From positions 248,001 to 312,000 of the forward strand of contig NZ_FOSZ01000005.1 of NCBI RefSeq assembly GCF_900114415.1: 64,000 nucleotides of DNA, written 5' to 3'. The stretch's first letter is position 1, and every line of letters starts with the position of its first letter. The position numbers and the translations under genes are program-made. This stretch comes from Shimia haliotis (lineage in GTDB: Bacteria; Pseudomonadota; Alphaproteobacteria; Rhodobacterales; Rhodobacteraceae). Shown here piece by piece: positions 51,690-60,562 of this stretch. Below the pieces are notes generated by a model. The model had not been told where the DNA came from, did no database searches, and saw nothing but the letters and a program-made list of their open reading frames with translations.

Positions 51690-52432
51690 TGGGCCTGGTA
51701 ACAGCTCTTTGGCGACACCCAATCAAGGCCCACGGACGCGAGTCCGTGGGTCATGTTTCTTTGGTTGAGGGCCAGACCTTCCCGTGGGACCGCTGCTATG
51801 CCGTCGCCCACGAGGCTGCCAAAACCGAGGGCGGAGAATGGGCCTCCTGCGCCAACTTCTCCCGCGCTGCGAAAGCTCCTGCCTTGCAGGCGATCACCGC
51901 CAAAGTGGATGAGCGCAGCGGCAAGATCACCCTGCAGCACCCCGAGCTGTGGGAGCTGACCTTTGATCCCGAGACCCAAGGCGACAAGCTGATACAGTGG
52001 GTGCGCCCTCTGATGCCCGCCGACCGCGCCGCCTCCACCAAACTGGTGCCAGCAGGCGAGGTCGGCATGACCGACAGCCCCTTCCCGTCCATCGCCATCC
52101 ACACCACCGCCAGCCACCGCGCTGTCGAAGGCCGCCTTGGCCGCTCGCTCTCCACCGAGCGCTGGCGCGGCAACATCTGGCTTGACGGTTTTGCCCCGTG
52201 GGAGGAGTTCGACTGGATCGGCAAAACCCTCCGCATCGGCACCACAGAAATCGAAGTGCGCGAACGCATCACCCGCTGCCTCGCCACCACATCCAACCCC
52301 GACACCGGCCGGCGAGACGCCGACACGCTTGGCGTTCTGAACGACTCCTTTGGCCATCAGGACTTTGGCGTCTACGGTGTTGTGACCAAATCCGGCGACA
52401 TCACTGTCGGCGACATCGCAGAGGTTCTCTGA
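51689..52432 (+). CDS. MOSC-domain protein
   Basis: 247 residues. It begins with MGLVTALWRHPIKAHGRE, the MOSC N-terminal beta-barrel, followed by the MOSC domain with the conserved cysteine in RITRCLATTSNPDTGRRDADTL (near residue 195). MOSC proteins handle molybdenum-sulfur chemistry, e.g. molybdenum cofactor sulfuration or amidoxime reduction; the exact function here is unknown. The position between yidC and engB, overlapping both (TAATG and TGATG), is a conserved arrangement in the Rhodobacteraceae, as I recall. Confidence 0.88.
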   Translation: MGLVTALWRHPIKAHGRESVGHVSLVEGQTFPWDRCYAVAHEAAKTEGGEWASCANFSRAAKAPALQAITAKVDERSGKITLQHPELWELTFDPETQGDKLIQWVRPLMPADRAASTKLVPAGEVGMTDSPFPSIAIHTTASHRAVEGRLGRSLSTERWRGNIWLDGFAPWEEFDWIGKTLRIGTTEIEVRERITRCLATTSNPDTGRRDADTLGVLNDSFGHQDFGVYGVVTKSGDITVGDIAEVL

Positions 52433-53085
52433 TGCAACTGCCCTTCCCGCTGGTCGACGAGCCAGAACCCATCGCGCTGGAGCGTGGCCGCAAACTCTTT
52501 GACGGCTCCAACTCCGACTTCCTCAAAGGCGTCGTCGCCATGGACGGCCTGCCCGCCGGCGACCGTATGGAAGTTTGCTTTGCCGGCCGCTCCAACGTCG
52601 GGAAGTCCAGCCTCATCAACGCGCTGACCAACCGCAAGGGTCTGGCACGCGCCTCTAACACCCCGGGCCGCACACAAGAAATCAACTTCTTCACCCTGAT
52701 GGACAGCCACTACCTCGTGGACCTTCCAGGTTATGGCTACGCCAATGCGCCGATTCCTGTTGTGGAAAAATGGCAGCGCCTTCTAAAACGCTACCTTTCG
52801 GGCCGCGCCAACCTGCGCCGCGCCTTTGTCCTGATCGACACCCGCCACGGCGTCAAAGCCGTTGACGAAGAGATCATGAGCCTTCTGGACAGCTCCGCCG
52901 TGACCTTTCAGGTGGTGATGACCAAGGCCGACAAGGTCAAAGACAAAGACCGCGAAAAGACGCTTAATCAGGTACGCGAGAAACTCTCCAAGCACCCCGC
53001 AGCCTACCCCGAACTGGTGCTGACCAGCTCGGAAAAAGGCGACGGCATCGCGACGTTGCGGGCCATCATTGCTGGTCTGGACTGA
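52432..53085 (+). CDS. engB: Ribosome-assembly GTPase EngB (YsxC/YihA)
   Basis: 217 residues. GTPase needed for 50S assembly. G1 GRSNVGKSS, G2 STPG-type NTPGRTQEINFF, G3 DLPGYG, G4 TKADK and G5 TSSEKGDG are in order. ATG 52432 overlaps the MOSC stop (TGATG), so it is coupled; the frame is open earlier but without family sequence. Fourth gene in the yidC-MOSC-engB group. Confidence 0.95.
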   Translation: MQLPFPLVDEPEPIALERGRKLFDGSNSDFLKGVVAMDGLPAGDRMEVCFAGRSNVGKSSLINALTNRKGLARASNTPGRTQEINFFTLMDSHYLVDLPGYGYANAPIPVVEKWQRLLKRYLSGRANLRRAFVLIDTRHGVKAVDEEIMSLLDSSAVTFQVVMTKADKVKDKDREKTLNQVREKLSKHPAAYPELVLTSSEKGDGIATLRAIIAGLD

Positions 53086-53099
53086 TCCCAATCGCTAAG

Positions 53100-53122
53100 C
53101 TCCCCCCAACTACGCGGGGGGA
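53100..53122 (+). other. GC hairpin over the start region of the next gene
   Basis: TCCCCCC (53101-53107) pairs with GGGGGGA (53116-53122) around ACTACGC-type loop bases. The G-run is the only Shine-Dalgarno-like sequence before ATG 53126, so initiation may be restrained. Confidence 0.45.
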
Positions 53123-53125
53123 CAC

Positions 53126-53953
53126 ATGACACTCACAGGCATCGGAATTGCGGGCTGCGGACGGATGGGCGGCCCAATGCTTGATGCGCTCACCACGGCT
53201 GGGTTTGACGCCAATGGCTTTGATGTCCGGCCCGCGAGTGATTTTGGCACCCGCGCGCCGCAGATGCGCACTCTGCCTGAATTTCGCAATCACCTGAAAA
53301 TCCTGATCACGGTGGTACGCGACATCGCCCAAACCGACGACGTTCTTTTTGGCGCCCAAAACCTGATCAAGACCGCGCCCGATCTGCGCACGATCATTGT
53401 CTCCTCCACGCTTTCGCCGCGCTACGTTGCCGACCTGCGTGCCCGTGTCCCTGATCACATCTCTCTCATTGACGCACCGATGTCCGGCGCCGCCATCGCT
53501 GCACAAGAAGCCCGCCTTTCTTTCATGCTCGGCGGCGCGACATCCGACCTCGACACACACCAGCCGCTCTTTGACGCAATGGGCGCACACTTTCATCGCA
53601 TGGGCGGCTACGGCGCGGGTATGCAAGCCAAGGTTCTCAACAACCTGCTTGCCGCCTCAAACACCGCCATGACGCGACTGGTGCTCGATTGGGCCGATCA
53701 GGCGGGCATTGAAGAAACCGCCCTTCTGGATTTGATCAACACAAGCTCGGGCCAAAACTGGTTCGCTTCCGGATTTGATACGATCGAATTTTCCCGCGAT
53801 GGCTGGCAGGCGGACAACACCATCGGCATCTTGACCAAAGACGTCGCCTCCGCACTGGATGCTGCTCCGCAAAACGCGGACACCACTTTGCCCGAAACCG
53901 TGCAGTCAACCGTCCGCGCTCTCAAGCCACGCGCCGACAAACCAGACGCTTAG
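53126..53953 (+). CDS. NAD-dependent beta-hydroxyacid dehydrogenase-like
   Basis: 275 residues of the 3-hydroxyisobutyrate / tartronate-semialdehyde dehydrogenase superfamily. The Rossmann motif GIAGCGRMGGPMLDAL is at 5-20, then SGAAIAAQEARLSFMLGG, and the lysine region MQAKVLNNLLAASNTAMT, whose Lys is the usual catalytic residue. The substrate is unknown. ATG 53126 follows engB by 40 bases. The sequence is 20-30 residues shorter than typical members near the C-terminus. Confidence 0.85.
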   Translation: MTLTGIGIAGCGRMGGPMLDALTTAGFDANGFDVRPASDFGTRAPQMRTLPEFRNHLKILITVVRDIAQTDDVLFGAQNLIKTAPDLRTIIVSSTLSPRYVADLRARVPDHISLIDAPMSGAAIAAQEARLSFMLGGATSDLDTHQPLFDAMGAHFHRMGGYGAGMQAKVLNNLLAASNTAMTRLVLDWADQAGIEETALLDLINTSSGQNWFASGFDTIEFSRDGWQADNTIGILTKDVASALDAAPQNADTTLPETVQSTVRALKPRADKPDA

Positions 53954-54054
53954 CAAAAGGTTTTGTTACCTCTCAAGATTTCGCCGAAAATCTGAAACGT
54001 TGTGGCCGCGACCTAGCCGTTGCCAAATCGTCCCATTTCCTGCATGACGTCCCA

Positions 54055-54750
54055 ATGACACTTCGCAGCCGCGCCCTCGCCGTCCATTTATTCACTGCCA
54101 CTGGTGCGGTTTTTGCCATGCTCGCCATGCTTGCCGCCGTCGATGGCAAGTGGAGCCTCATGTTCCTCTGGCTTGTGGTGGCCTTTGTGGTGGATGGCAT
54201 CGACGGCCCTCTCGCGCGCCGCTATAACGTGAAAGAAAACGCGCCAGAGTTTGACGGCGTGTTGCTCGATCTGATCATCGACTATCTCACCTATGTTTTC
54301 ATTCCCGCCTTTGCTCTTTTTAAATCAGGGCTCATGGCAGGCTGGACCGGGTGGTTTGCGATCATCATAATCACTTTCGCTTCGGCGCTTTATTTCGCCG
54401 ATACCCGCATGAAAACAAAAGACAATTCTTTCTCCGGCTTTCCCGGTTGCTGGAACATGCTGGTGATTGTGATCTTCGCGGTTGAACCCAACTTCTGGGT
54501 CAGCTTCGGCCTTGTTACCGCCTTGGCCATTGCCATGTTTGTGCCGGTGAAATTCGTACATCCCGTACGCACCGAGCGCTGGCGCATGGTCACGCTGCCG
54601 ATGGCGCTTGGCTGGACCTTTTTTGCCGGCTGGGCCGCTTGGGTCGATTTCCATCCGGAAAGCTGGGCCATTCAGGGGCTTGTCGCCACCTCCGTTTATC
54701 TGACCTTGGCCGGCGCCGCGCAACAAATCATTTACCGCGAAACTCTCTAA
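54055..54750 (+). CDS. pcs: Phosphatidylcholine synthase
   Basis: 231-residue membrane enzyme of the CDP-alcohol phosphatidyltransferase family. It makes phosphatidylcholine in one step from CDP-diacylglycerol and choline, a pathway typical of alphaproteobacteria. The start AVHLFTATGAVFAMLA and the motif DGIDGPLARRY...EFDGVLLDLIIDYLTYVF place it in the Pcs group; several transmembrane helices follow. It is convergent with ogt, the two genes ending one base apart. Confidence 0.92.
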   Translation: MTLRSRALAVHLFTATGAVFAMLAMLAAVDGKWSLMFLWLVVAFVVDGIDGPLARRYNVKENAPEFDGVLLDLIIDYLTYVFIPAFALFKSGLMAGWTGWFAIIIITFASALYFADTRMKTKDNSFSGFPGCWNMLVIVIFAVEPNFWVSFGLVTALAIAMFVPVKFVHPVRTERWRMVTLPMALGWTFFAGWAAWVDFHPESWAIQGLVATSVYLTLAGAAQQIIYRETL

Positions 54751-55203
54751 TCAGATCAGCAAGCCACCGGCGCGCTCATGTTTGAGCAGCCAAACTTTGG
54801 TCTCAACACCGCCTTCACCGGAAAACCCACCAAGACCATTTGCCCCCAGCACCCGATGACAGGGGATAATCACCGGTATCGGATTGCCGCCACAGCCCTG
54901 ACCAATCGCCTGCGCGGGTACGCCCAACTCTTTGGACAACTCTCCATAGGTTTTCGTCTCGCCAAGCGGTATGGCCAGCATCGCGTCGCAAACGGCTTGC
55001 TGAAACTCAGACGCCTCCACCCGTAACGGCAGGTCAAACCCGTTGGCCGCATCCTCAAAATACGCTGCCAACTGAGCTGCGGCCTTCCGCAGCAAGGGTG
55101 TGTCATCAGACCCGCCCGTCCCCCACTCCGCCCGCACAACCGCGCCGTCCTTTTCACGCAGGACCATCGGGCCGGTCGGGGTTGCAACAGTGGTTTCAAA
55201 CAT
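54751..55203 (-). CDS. ogt: Methylated-DNA--protein-cysteine methyltransferase
   Basis: 150 residues. Removes O6-alkyl groups from guanine by suicide transfer to Cys115 in IIPCHRVLG. The upstream loop GCGGNPIPV and TKTYGELSKELG are family-typical. It ends directly against pcs and starts at ATG 55203. The helix-hairpin region before the active site is slightly short. Identified with confidence; Ogt versus Ada-C terminal-like naming is a matter of style. Confidence 0.92.
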   Translation of the reverse strand: MFETTVATPTGPMVLREKDGAVVRAEWGTGGSDDTPLLRKAAAQLAAYFEDAANGFDLPLRVEASEFQQAVCDAMLAIPLGETKTYGELSKELGVPAQAIGQGCGGNPIPVIIPCHRVLGANGLGGFSGEGGVETKVWLLKHERAGGLLI

Positions 55204-55221
55204 AGTCTCACCCTGCCCAAG

Positions 55222-55250
55222 AAAAAGGCGCCCCGCAAGCGGGACGCCTC
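55222..55250 (-). terminator. Terminator of ileS
   Basis: On the minus strand, AGGCGTCCCGC pairs with GCGGGGCGCCT (one mismatch) around a short loop, followed by TTTTTC. It lies between ileS and ogt. Confidence 0.85.
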
Positions 55251-55275
55251 TGATTAAGCATCATTCGGAGTGGGC

Positions 55276-58182
55276 TCAGCCCAACGCTTCGCTACACCGA
55301 CCGCAAACGCCGTCATGGCCGCTTTGACCAACGTCGGGCAGGATCTTCCAGCAACGCTGGCACTTCTCGCCCTCGGCACGTTCAAACACCACGCCGACGC
55401 CTTCGATCTCTGGCAAGCGGAACGCCTCTGCGGGCATTGGGTCGTTCGTGACCTGAATGGTCGAGGTGATGCAGATATCGGCAAAGTTCACCGACTTCAG
55501 CGCCTCAACCACCTCAGCGTCGCGCACATGCACCACCGGCGCCGCCTCAAGGCTGGCCCCGATCACCTTGTCTGTCCGCTGGATCTCCAGCGCAGCCGTC
55601 ACGACGCGACGCACGTCACGCACACCGGCCCATTTCGCCGCCAGCGGTTCGTTCAACCAATCCGCAGGCGTGTCGGCAAAGTCGATCAAATGCACAGAGC
55701 TGTCATCACCCGGGAAGCGTTCAAGCCAGACCTCTTCCATGGTGAACACCAGAACCGGTGCAAGCCATGTGGTCAGGCGGTGGAACAGAATATCCAGAAC
55801 CGTGCGCGCCGACCGGCGACGCAGCGTGTCTCCGTCGCAATACAGTGCATCCTTGCGGATATCGAAGTAAAACGCCGACAACTCAACGGTCGCAAAGTTG
55901 AAGATCGCGCTGAACACACCTTGGAAGTTGAACTCGGCATAGCCCTTGCGAACCTGATGATCCAACTCGGCCAGACGATGCAGAACCCAGCGCTCAAGCT
56001 CGGGCATATCCGCCACATCCACACGATCCGCTTCTGTGAACTCGCTGAGCGAGCCAAGCATAAACCGCATGGTGTTGCGCAACCGGCGATAGCTGTCCGC
56101 CACACCTTTGAGGATTTCCGGCCCGATCCGTTGATCAGCGGTGTAGTCGGTCTGTGCCACCCAAAGACGCAGGATATCCGCGCCATACTGTTTGATGACC
56201 TCTTCCGGCACGATGGTGTTGCCGAGCGATTTGGACATCTTGTTGCCCTTCTCGTCCAGCGTGAACCCATGCGTCACCACATTGCGGTAAGGCGCGCGGC
56301 CATTGGTGCCACAGGACTGCAACAGCGAGCTGTGGAACCAGCCACGGTGCTGGTCGGTGCCTTCCATATAGACATCCGCGATGCCGTCGGCGGTGCCGTC
56401 CTCACGATCGCGCAGTACAAACGCATGCGTGGAACCTGAGTCAAACCATACGTCGAGCACGTCAAAGACCTGCTCCCACTCGTCCACATTGTAATCGCCA
56501 CCAAGGAAGCGCTCTTTCGCGCCGTCCATGTACCAGCAATCCGCGCCTTCGGCCTCAAACGCTTCGGAAATCCGCGCATTCACCGCCGTATCGCGCAACA
56601 GGAAGTCCGGATCGGTCGGCAGCTTGCCCTTGCGCACAAAACAGGTCAGCGGAACGCCCCACGCCCGTTGGCGCGACAGAACCCAATCGGGCCGCGCTTC
56701 GATCATGGAATACAGACGGTTGCGCCCGGTCTGCGGCCACCATTTCACCTCTTGGTCAATCGCGTTCAGCGCCCGCTCACGGATCGTCGTGCCCAATGTG
56801 TCCTGACCGTCACCCACCGCGCGATCCACACTCGCAAACCACTGCGGCGTGTTGCGATAGATGATCGGCGCCTTACTGCGCCAGCTGTGCGGATAGGAGT
56901 GCTTGATCTTGCCACGCGCCAGCAGCCCGCCAACCTCGACCAGCTTGTCGATGATCTTCTTGTTGGCGTCGCCTTCCTTACCCTTGCGGTTCAGGATGTA
57001 GCTGCCACCAAAGAACGGCAGGTCTGCGCGAAAACCGCCATCATCCATGACGTTATAGGTCAGCACACTCTCCAACATGCCCAGATCACGGTAGAGCTCG
57101 AATTCCTCCATACCGTGGCTCGGCGCACAGTGCACAAAACCGGTGCCTTCGGTGTCGGTCACAAAAGGTGCGGCGCGGAAATCACGCAGATCATCCCATT
57201 CACCCTCGCCACCTTCGGCACCATGCAGCGGGTGTTTAAGATCAAGCGCAGCCAGTTCATCCGCCGCCACATCACGCACACGCGTCCACATGTCGCCGTC
57301 CAGACGGGCCCGCGTCATCACATCCGCCGCCAAATTATCGGCCAGCAAGAAGCGATCGCCCACATTGGCCCAGCTTTCCTCGGGCGTGCCGGTGACCTCA
57401 TAAAGGCCATAGGCAATGTCGGCACCATAAACGACCGCCTTGTTGGACGGGATCGTCCATGGCGTCGTGGTCCAGATCACTACCTGTGCGTCTTTCAGGT
57501 CAGTGTCTTCGTTGGCAACCTTGAACTTCACCCAGATCGTGAAGCTTTCCTTGTCGTGGTATTCGACCTCAGCCTCGGCCAGCGCGGTCTTTTCAACCGG
57601 CGACCACATCACAGGCTTAGAGCCTTGATAAAGCGTGCCATTCATCAGGAACTTCATGAATTCCTCGGCGATCACCGCCTCGGCATGGTAGTCCATGGTG
57701 ATATAGGGCGCAGGCCAGTTGCCGGTGATGCCAAGCCGTTTGAACTCCTCACGCTGGATGTCGATCCAGCCCTCGGCAAACTTGCGGCATTCCTGACGGA
57801 ACTCGACGATATCAACTGCGTCCTTGTCGCGGCCCTTCTTGCGGTACTGCTCTTCGATCTTCCATTCGATCGGCAGACCGTGACAATCCCAACCCGGCAC
57901 ATAACGCGCGTCATGGCCCATCATCTGATGGGAGCGCACGATCATGTCCTTGATGGTCTTGTTCAGCGCGTGACCGATGTGCAGGTGGCCATTCGCATAG
58001 GGCGGGCCATCATGCAGCGTGAAAGGCGTGCGGCCTTCCTTCTCGCGCAGGCGATCATAAACGCCGATCTTCTCCCAACGCTCCAGCCACGCAGGCTCGC
58101 GCTTGGGCAGCCCCGCGCGCATCGGGAAATCAGTTTTCGGCAGGTTCAGAGTTTCTTTGTAGTCAGGTGTTTCGGCACACAT
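55276..58182 (-). CDS. ileS: Isoleucyl-tRNA synthetase
   Basis: 968 residues. Class I synthetase. HIGH-type GHLHIGHAL (HIGH at 68-71), KMSKS at 648-652 (GNKMSKSLGN), and the editing domain in between (about 180-400). The C-terminal zinc knuckle reads CQRCWK...VCGRCSEAL, normal for bacterial IleRS. ATG 58182 is the start of MCAETPDYKE. Monocistronic, with a terminator and no leader structure that I can name. Confidence 0.97.
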   Translation of the reverse strand: MCAETPDYKETLNLPKTDFPMRAGLPKREPAWLERWEKIGVYDRLREKEGRTPFTLHDGPPYANGHLHIGHALNKTIKDMIVRSHQMMGHDARYVPGWDCHGLPIEWKIEEQYRKKGRDKDAVDIVEFRQECRKFAEGWIDIQREEFKRLGITGNWPAPYITMDYHAEAVIAEEFMKFLMNGTLYQGSKPVMWSPVEKTALAEAEVEYHDKESFTIWVKFKVANEDTDLKDAQVVIWTTTPWTIPSNKAVVYGADIAYGLYEVTGTPEESWANVGDRFLLADNLAADVMTRARLDGDMWTRVRDVAADELAALDLKHPLHGAEGGEGEWDDLRDFRAAPFVTDTEGTGFVHCAPSHGMEEFELYRDLGMLESVLTYNVMDDGGFRADLPFFGGSYILNRKGKEGDANKKIIDKLVEVGGLLARGKIKHSYPHSWRSKAPIIYRNTPQWFASVDRAVGDGQDTLGTTIRERALNAIDQEVKWWPQTGRNRLYSMIEARPDWVLSRQRAWGVPLTCFVRKGKLPTDPDFLLRDTAVNARISEAFEAEGADCWYMDGAKERFLGGDYNVDEWEQVFDVLDVWFDSGSTHAFVLRDREDGTADGIADVYMEGTDQHRGWFHSSLLQSCGTNGRAPYRNVVTHGFTLDEKGNKMSKSLGNTIVPEEVIKQYGADILRLWVAQTDYTADQRIGPEILKGVADSYRRLRNTMRFMLGSLSEFTEADRVDVADMPELERWVLHRLAELDHQVRKGYAEFNFQGVFSAIFNFATVELSAFYFDIRKDALYCDGDTLRRRSARTVLDILFHRLTTWLAPVLVFTMEEVWLERFPGDDSSVHLIDFADTPADWLNEPLAAKWAGVRDVRRVVTAALEIQRTDKVIGASLEAAPVVHVRDAEVVEALKSVNFADICITSTIQVTNDPMPAEAFRLPEIEGVGVVFERAEGEKCQRCWKILPDVGQSGHDGVCGRCSEALG

Positions 58183-58415
58183 GTGTCCGGTCCTTTTCAG
58201 GAAGTCTTATTCGGAAAGGTCTAGGGGCGGCGCGGCAGTCCATACGCCTTGTCCCGGCGGCTCGATGGATCAGAGCGCCGGGCTGATAATTCGAATAATG
58301 ATGGCATGTATCTTCATCATGGCCGCGTTATAGGCCCCTGCGACCACAGGGTAAAGCCGCGATCCTTGTCGCATCTGTGCAAATCGCCTATCTCGGTGCC
58401 AAGACGGAGAGTACC

Positions 58416-58823
58416 ATGGCTACCATCCCCCCGAAATTCGACATCACCCGCCCCGAGATCGAACGCGTTGTGGCCGCGTTTTACGCACGCATCCGCGAAC
58501 ACCCCGGATTGGGACCGGTCTTTGCTGCACATATTTCTGATTGGGAGCCGCACGAGGCCAAAGTGGCCAACTTCTGGGCCAATGCGATCCTGTTTGAGCG
58601 ATCCTACGACGGCAACCCGCTCGCCGTTCACCGCAAGGCAGGCAACGTGCAGCCTGGCATGTTTGAAACATGGTTGGCACTCTTTGACCGAATACTGGTG
58701 CAAGAACTCAACGAGACCCAAGCCGCCGCATGGTCCGCACTGGCCCACAACATCGGCCGCAGCCTGCGCGCTGGCGTTGTTGAAAAAGTCAAAGGGCCAG
58801 GTGGCATCCCGATCCTCAAGTGA
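58416..58823 (+). CDS. Group III truncated haemoglobin
   Basis: 135 residues. The truncated globin core has VVAAFYARIREHPGLGPVFAAH, then DWEPHEAKVANFWANAIL (the Trp typical of group III) and VHRKAGNVQPGMFETWLALFD with the proximal histidine. Group III proteins bind oxygen or NO and are linked to microaerobic or nitrosative stress. GGAG lies 6 bases before ATG 58416. Divergent from ileS and convergent with the VIT transporter gene. Confidence 0.9.
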   Translation: MATIPPKFDITRPEIERVVAAFYARIREHPGLGPVFAAHISDWEPHEAKVANFWANAILFERSYDGNPLAVHRKAGNVQPGMFETWLALFDRILVQELNETQAAAWSALAHNIGRSLRAGVVEKVKGPGGIPILK

Positions 58824-58847
58824 TCTAAGGCCAAGAGCCTCTCTCCG

Positions 58848-59561
58848 TCACCCGACGTTGAACAAGCTGCCCACACCATAGGCAATCGCCGCTGCCACAC
58901 CGCCAATCGCCAGCGTCTCAAGCCCCGATTTCCACCACGGCTCCAGCGACCACTTCGCTTTCATTGTGCCAATCGCAAAGAACGTCACGCCGGTCATCAT
59001 AGCCGACCAAGTGAACGCATCCGGCACGCCGAAAATAAACGGCAAAAGCGGCACAAATCCCGCCACCAGAAACGCCAGAAACGTCGCCATCGCCGCGCGT
59101 TGCGGGTGCGGGTCCACGCCAGCCAGACCGTATTCGCCCTCAAGCATCAACTGCACCGCCGCCTCTTCATTGGCCGCAATCGCATCTGTGGCGGCTTCCA
59201 GCACTTCGCCCTCAAGTCCCTTCAGGCGCAAAATCTCTCGGATCTCCCGCCGTTCGCCCTCGGGCCATTCTTTCAGATGGTGCTTCTCCACCGCCCGCAA
59301 GCGTTTTGCGTCATCCAACTCAGCCTTCGTGCCAAGGAAGTTGCCTGCCGCCATCGAAAACCCGTCTGCCAGCACATTGGCAATGCCCAGCGCCACAATG
59401 ATAAAGGGCGACAACCCTGCACCGGCGACGCCCGCCACAATGGCAAAGGTCGTGACCGAGCCATCGATGCCGCCATAGACGACATCCCGCAACAAACCTC
59501 GCCCAGGCGGGTTGCCGATCCTGTGTTCAACTTCTTTTTGCGAGTGACCATGCGGTGCCAT
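58848..59561 (-). CDS. VIT1/CCC1-family iron/manganese transporter
   Basis: 237 residues. The N-terminal RGLLRDVVYGGIDGSVTTFAIVAGVAGAGLSPFIIVALGIANVLADGFSMAAGNFLGTKAE is the family membrane signature; further helices lie near 155-235. The family exports or sequesters Fe(II)/Mn(II). It lacks the ferritin-like domain of MbfA. ATG 59561 is chosen because GGAAGG is well placed; it starts 5 bases after ycjF ends. Co-transcription with ycjX and ycjF is likely. Confidence 0.9.
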   Translation of the reverse strand: MAPHGHSQKEVEHRIGNPPGRGLLRDVVYGGIDGSVTTFAIVAGVAGAGLSPFIIVALGIANVLADGFSMAAGNFLGTKAELDDAKRLRAVEKHHLKEWPEGERREIREILRLKGLEGEVLEAATDAIAANEEAAVQLMLEGEYGLAGVDPHPQRAAMATFLAFLVAGFVPLLPFIFGVPDAFTWSAMMTGVTFFAIGTMKAKWSLEPWWKSGLETLAIGGVAAAIAYGVGSLFNVG

Positions 59562-59566
59562 GACCG

Positions 59567-60562
59567 TTAGCCTTCCTTGCCAAACAATCCGGTCAGCGCG
59601 CGTTTGACCAACCCCGTCACGGCGGGCCTGCGTCCCTCGCCAAACGGCATCGGTCGGCACACTTCCATCGCGGCAACCCCAACGCGTGCGGTCAATGCCC
59701 CGTTGACGATACCCTCGCCAAAGCGGCGGCTCACCTTGGCCAAAGCCCCGCCACCCACCATCGACCCGATCAAGTCGTCACCGGCAGCCACGGCTCCGGT
59801 CGCCACCAAATGTGTCATCACCGCCCGGAAAAGCCGCCAACTGCCCAGCACGCCGGTCCGTCCGCCGTAAATCTCGGCCACTCGCCGGATCATCCGCAGG
59901 TTCGCCGTCAGGGCCGCCACCACGTCCGCCAACGCAAGCGGCACCAGCGCCGTCACCGCCGCCACTTGCCGCGCCGCCGCCTCCACCTCCAATTGCGCCG
60001 CCTTATCGAGCGGCCCCATCAATTCAGCCTCTGCCACTTTCAAAAGAGCATCACCATCCAGCATGTCCGCCCGCTGTTTCGCCAGCGTGTCACGGCCCCA
60101 CCGCAAATCGTCCCGACCGCGATAGAACTGCAAGAGACTGTCCACCAGCCCCCGCGCCTGCGCCAACTCTCCGGCTTCCACCGCTTGTGCAGCAATTGTC
60201 TTTAGACCATCCACCCGACGCAGCCGCGCAAAACCGGCCAACTCGCGCAAAACCATAAGGCCTGCCACCACCAGCAAAGCGACGCCAATAACGCTCACCG
60301 CCATGCCCAACGCAGGCGACCGGCCGACCAGTCCGACGGCAAAGTCCCACGCGGCGACGGTCACAGCGGCACTCACAAAGGTCGCCAACAAGCCCCAGAA
60401 CAGACTTCCCAGCCAACTCACTTTGCGCGCGCCCAGCCGCGCAGCCACCTGCATCGCCTGTCCTTCCGGCGCCGGCATGCCAAGCTCCGGAACCGGTGCA
60501 GCCTCAGCCACATCGGGCGTCTGCCCCTCGTCCAGGTCGATCAGAACCGGTCCCTGTGTCAC
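59567..60562 (-). CDS. ycjF: YcjF-family membrane protein (TIGR01620)
   Basis: 331 residues. Two central transmembrane helices (LGSLFWGLLATFVSAAVTVAAW and ALGMAVSVIGVALLVVAGLMVL) and a DUF697-like C-terminal part (GRTGVLGSWRLFRAVMTHLVATGAVAAGDDLIGS). Always paired with the YcjX protein. GTG 60562 overlaps the ycjX stop (GTGA), so the two are coupled. Function unknown; linked to phage-shock-type stress in enterobacteria. Confidence 0.9.
   Translation of the reverse strand: MTQGPVLIDLDEGQTPDVAEAAPVPELGMPAPEGQAMQVAARLGARKVSWLGSLFWGLLATFVSAAVTVAAWDFAVGLVGRSPALGMAVSVIGVALLVVAGLMVLRELAGFARLRRVDGLKTIAAQAVEAGELAQARGLVDSLLQFYRGRDDLRWGRDTLAKQRADMLDGDALLKVAEAELMGPLDKAAQLEVEAAARQVAAVTALVPLALADVVAALTANLRMIRRVAEIYGGRTGVLGSWRLFRAVMTHLVATGAVAAGDDLIGSMVGGGALAKVSRRFGEGIVNGALTARVGVAAMEVCRPMPFGEGRRPAVTGLVKRALTGLFGKEG

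Noticed and set aside
55270..58224. Long plus-strand frames (389 and 518 codons) across ileS
   Set aside because: Antisense to an intact isoleucyl-tRNA synthetase; composition is Arg/His-rich with no motifs.
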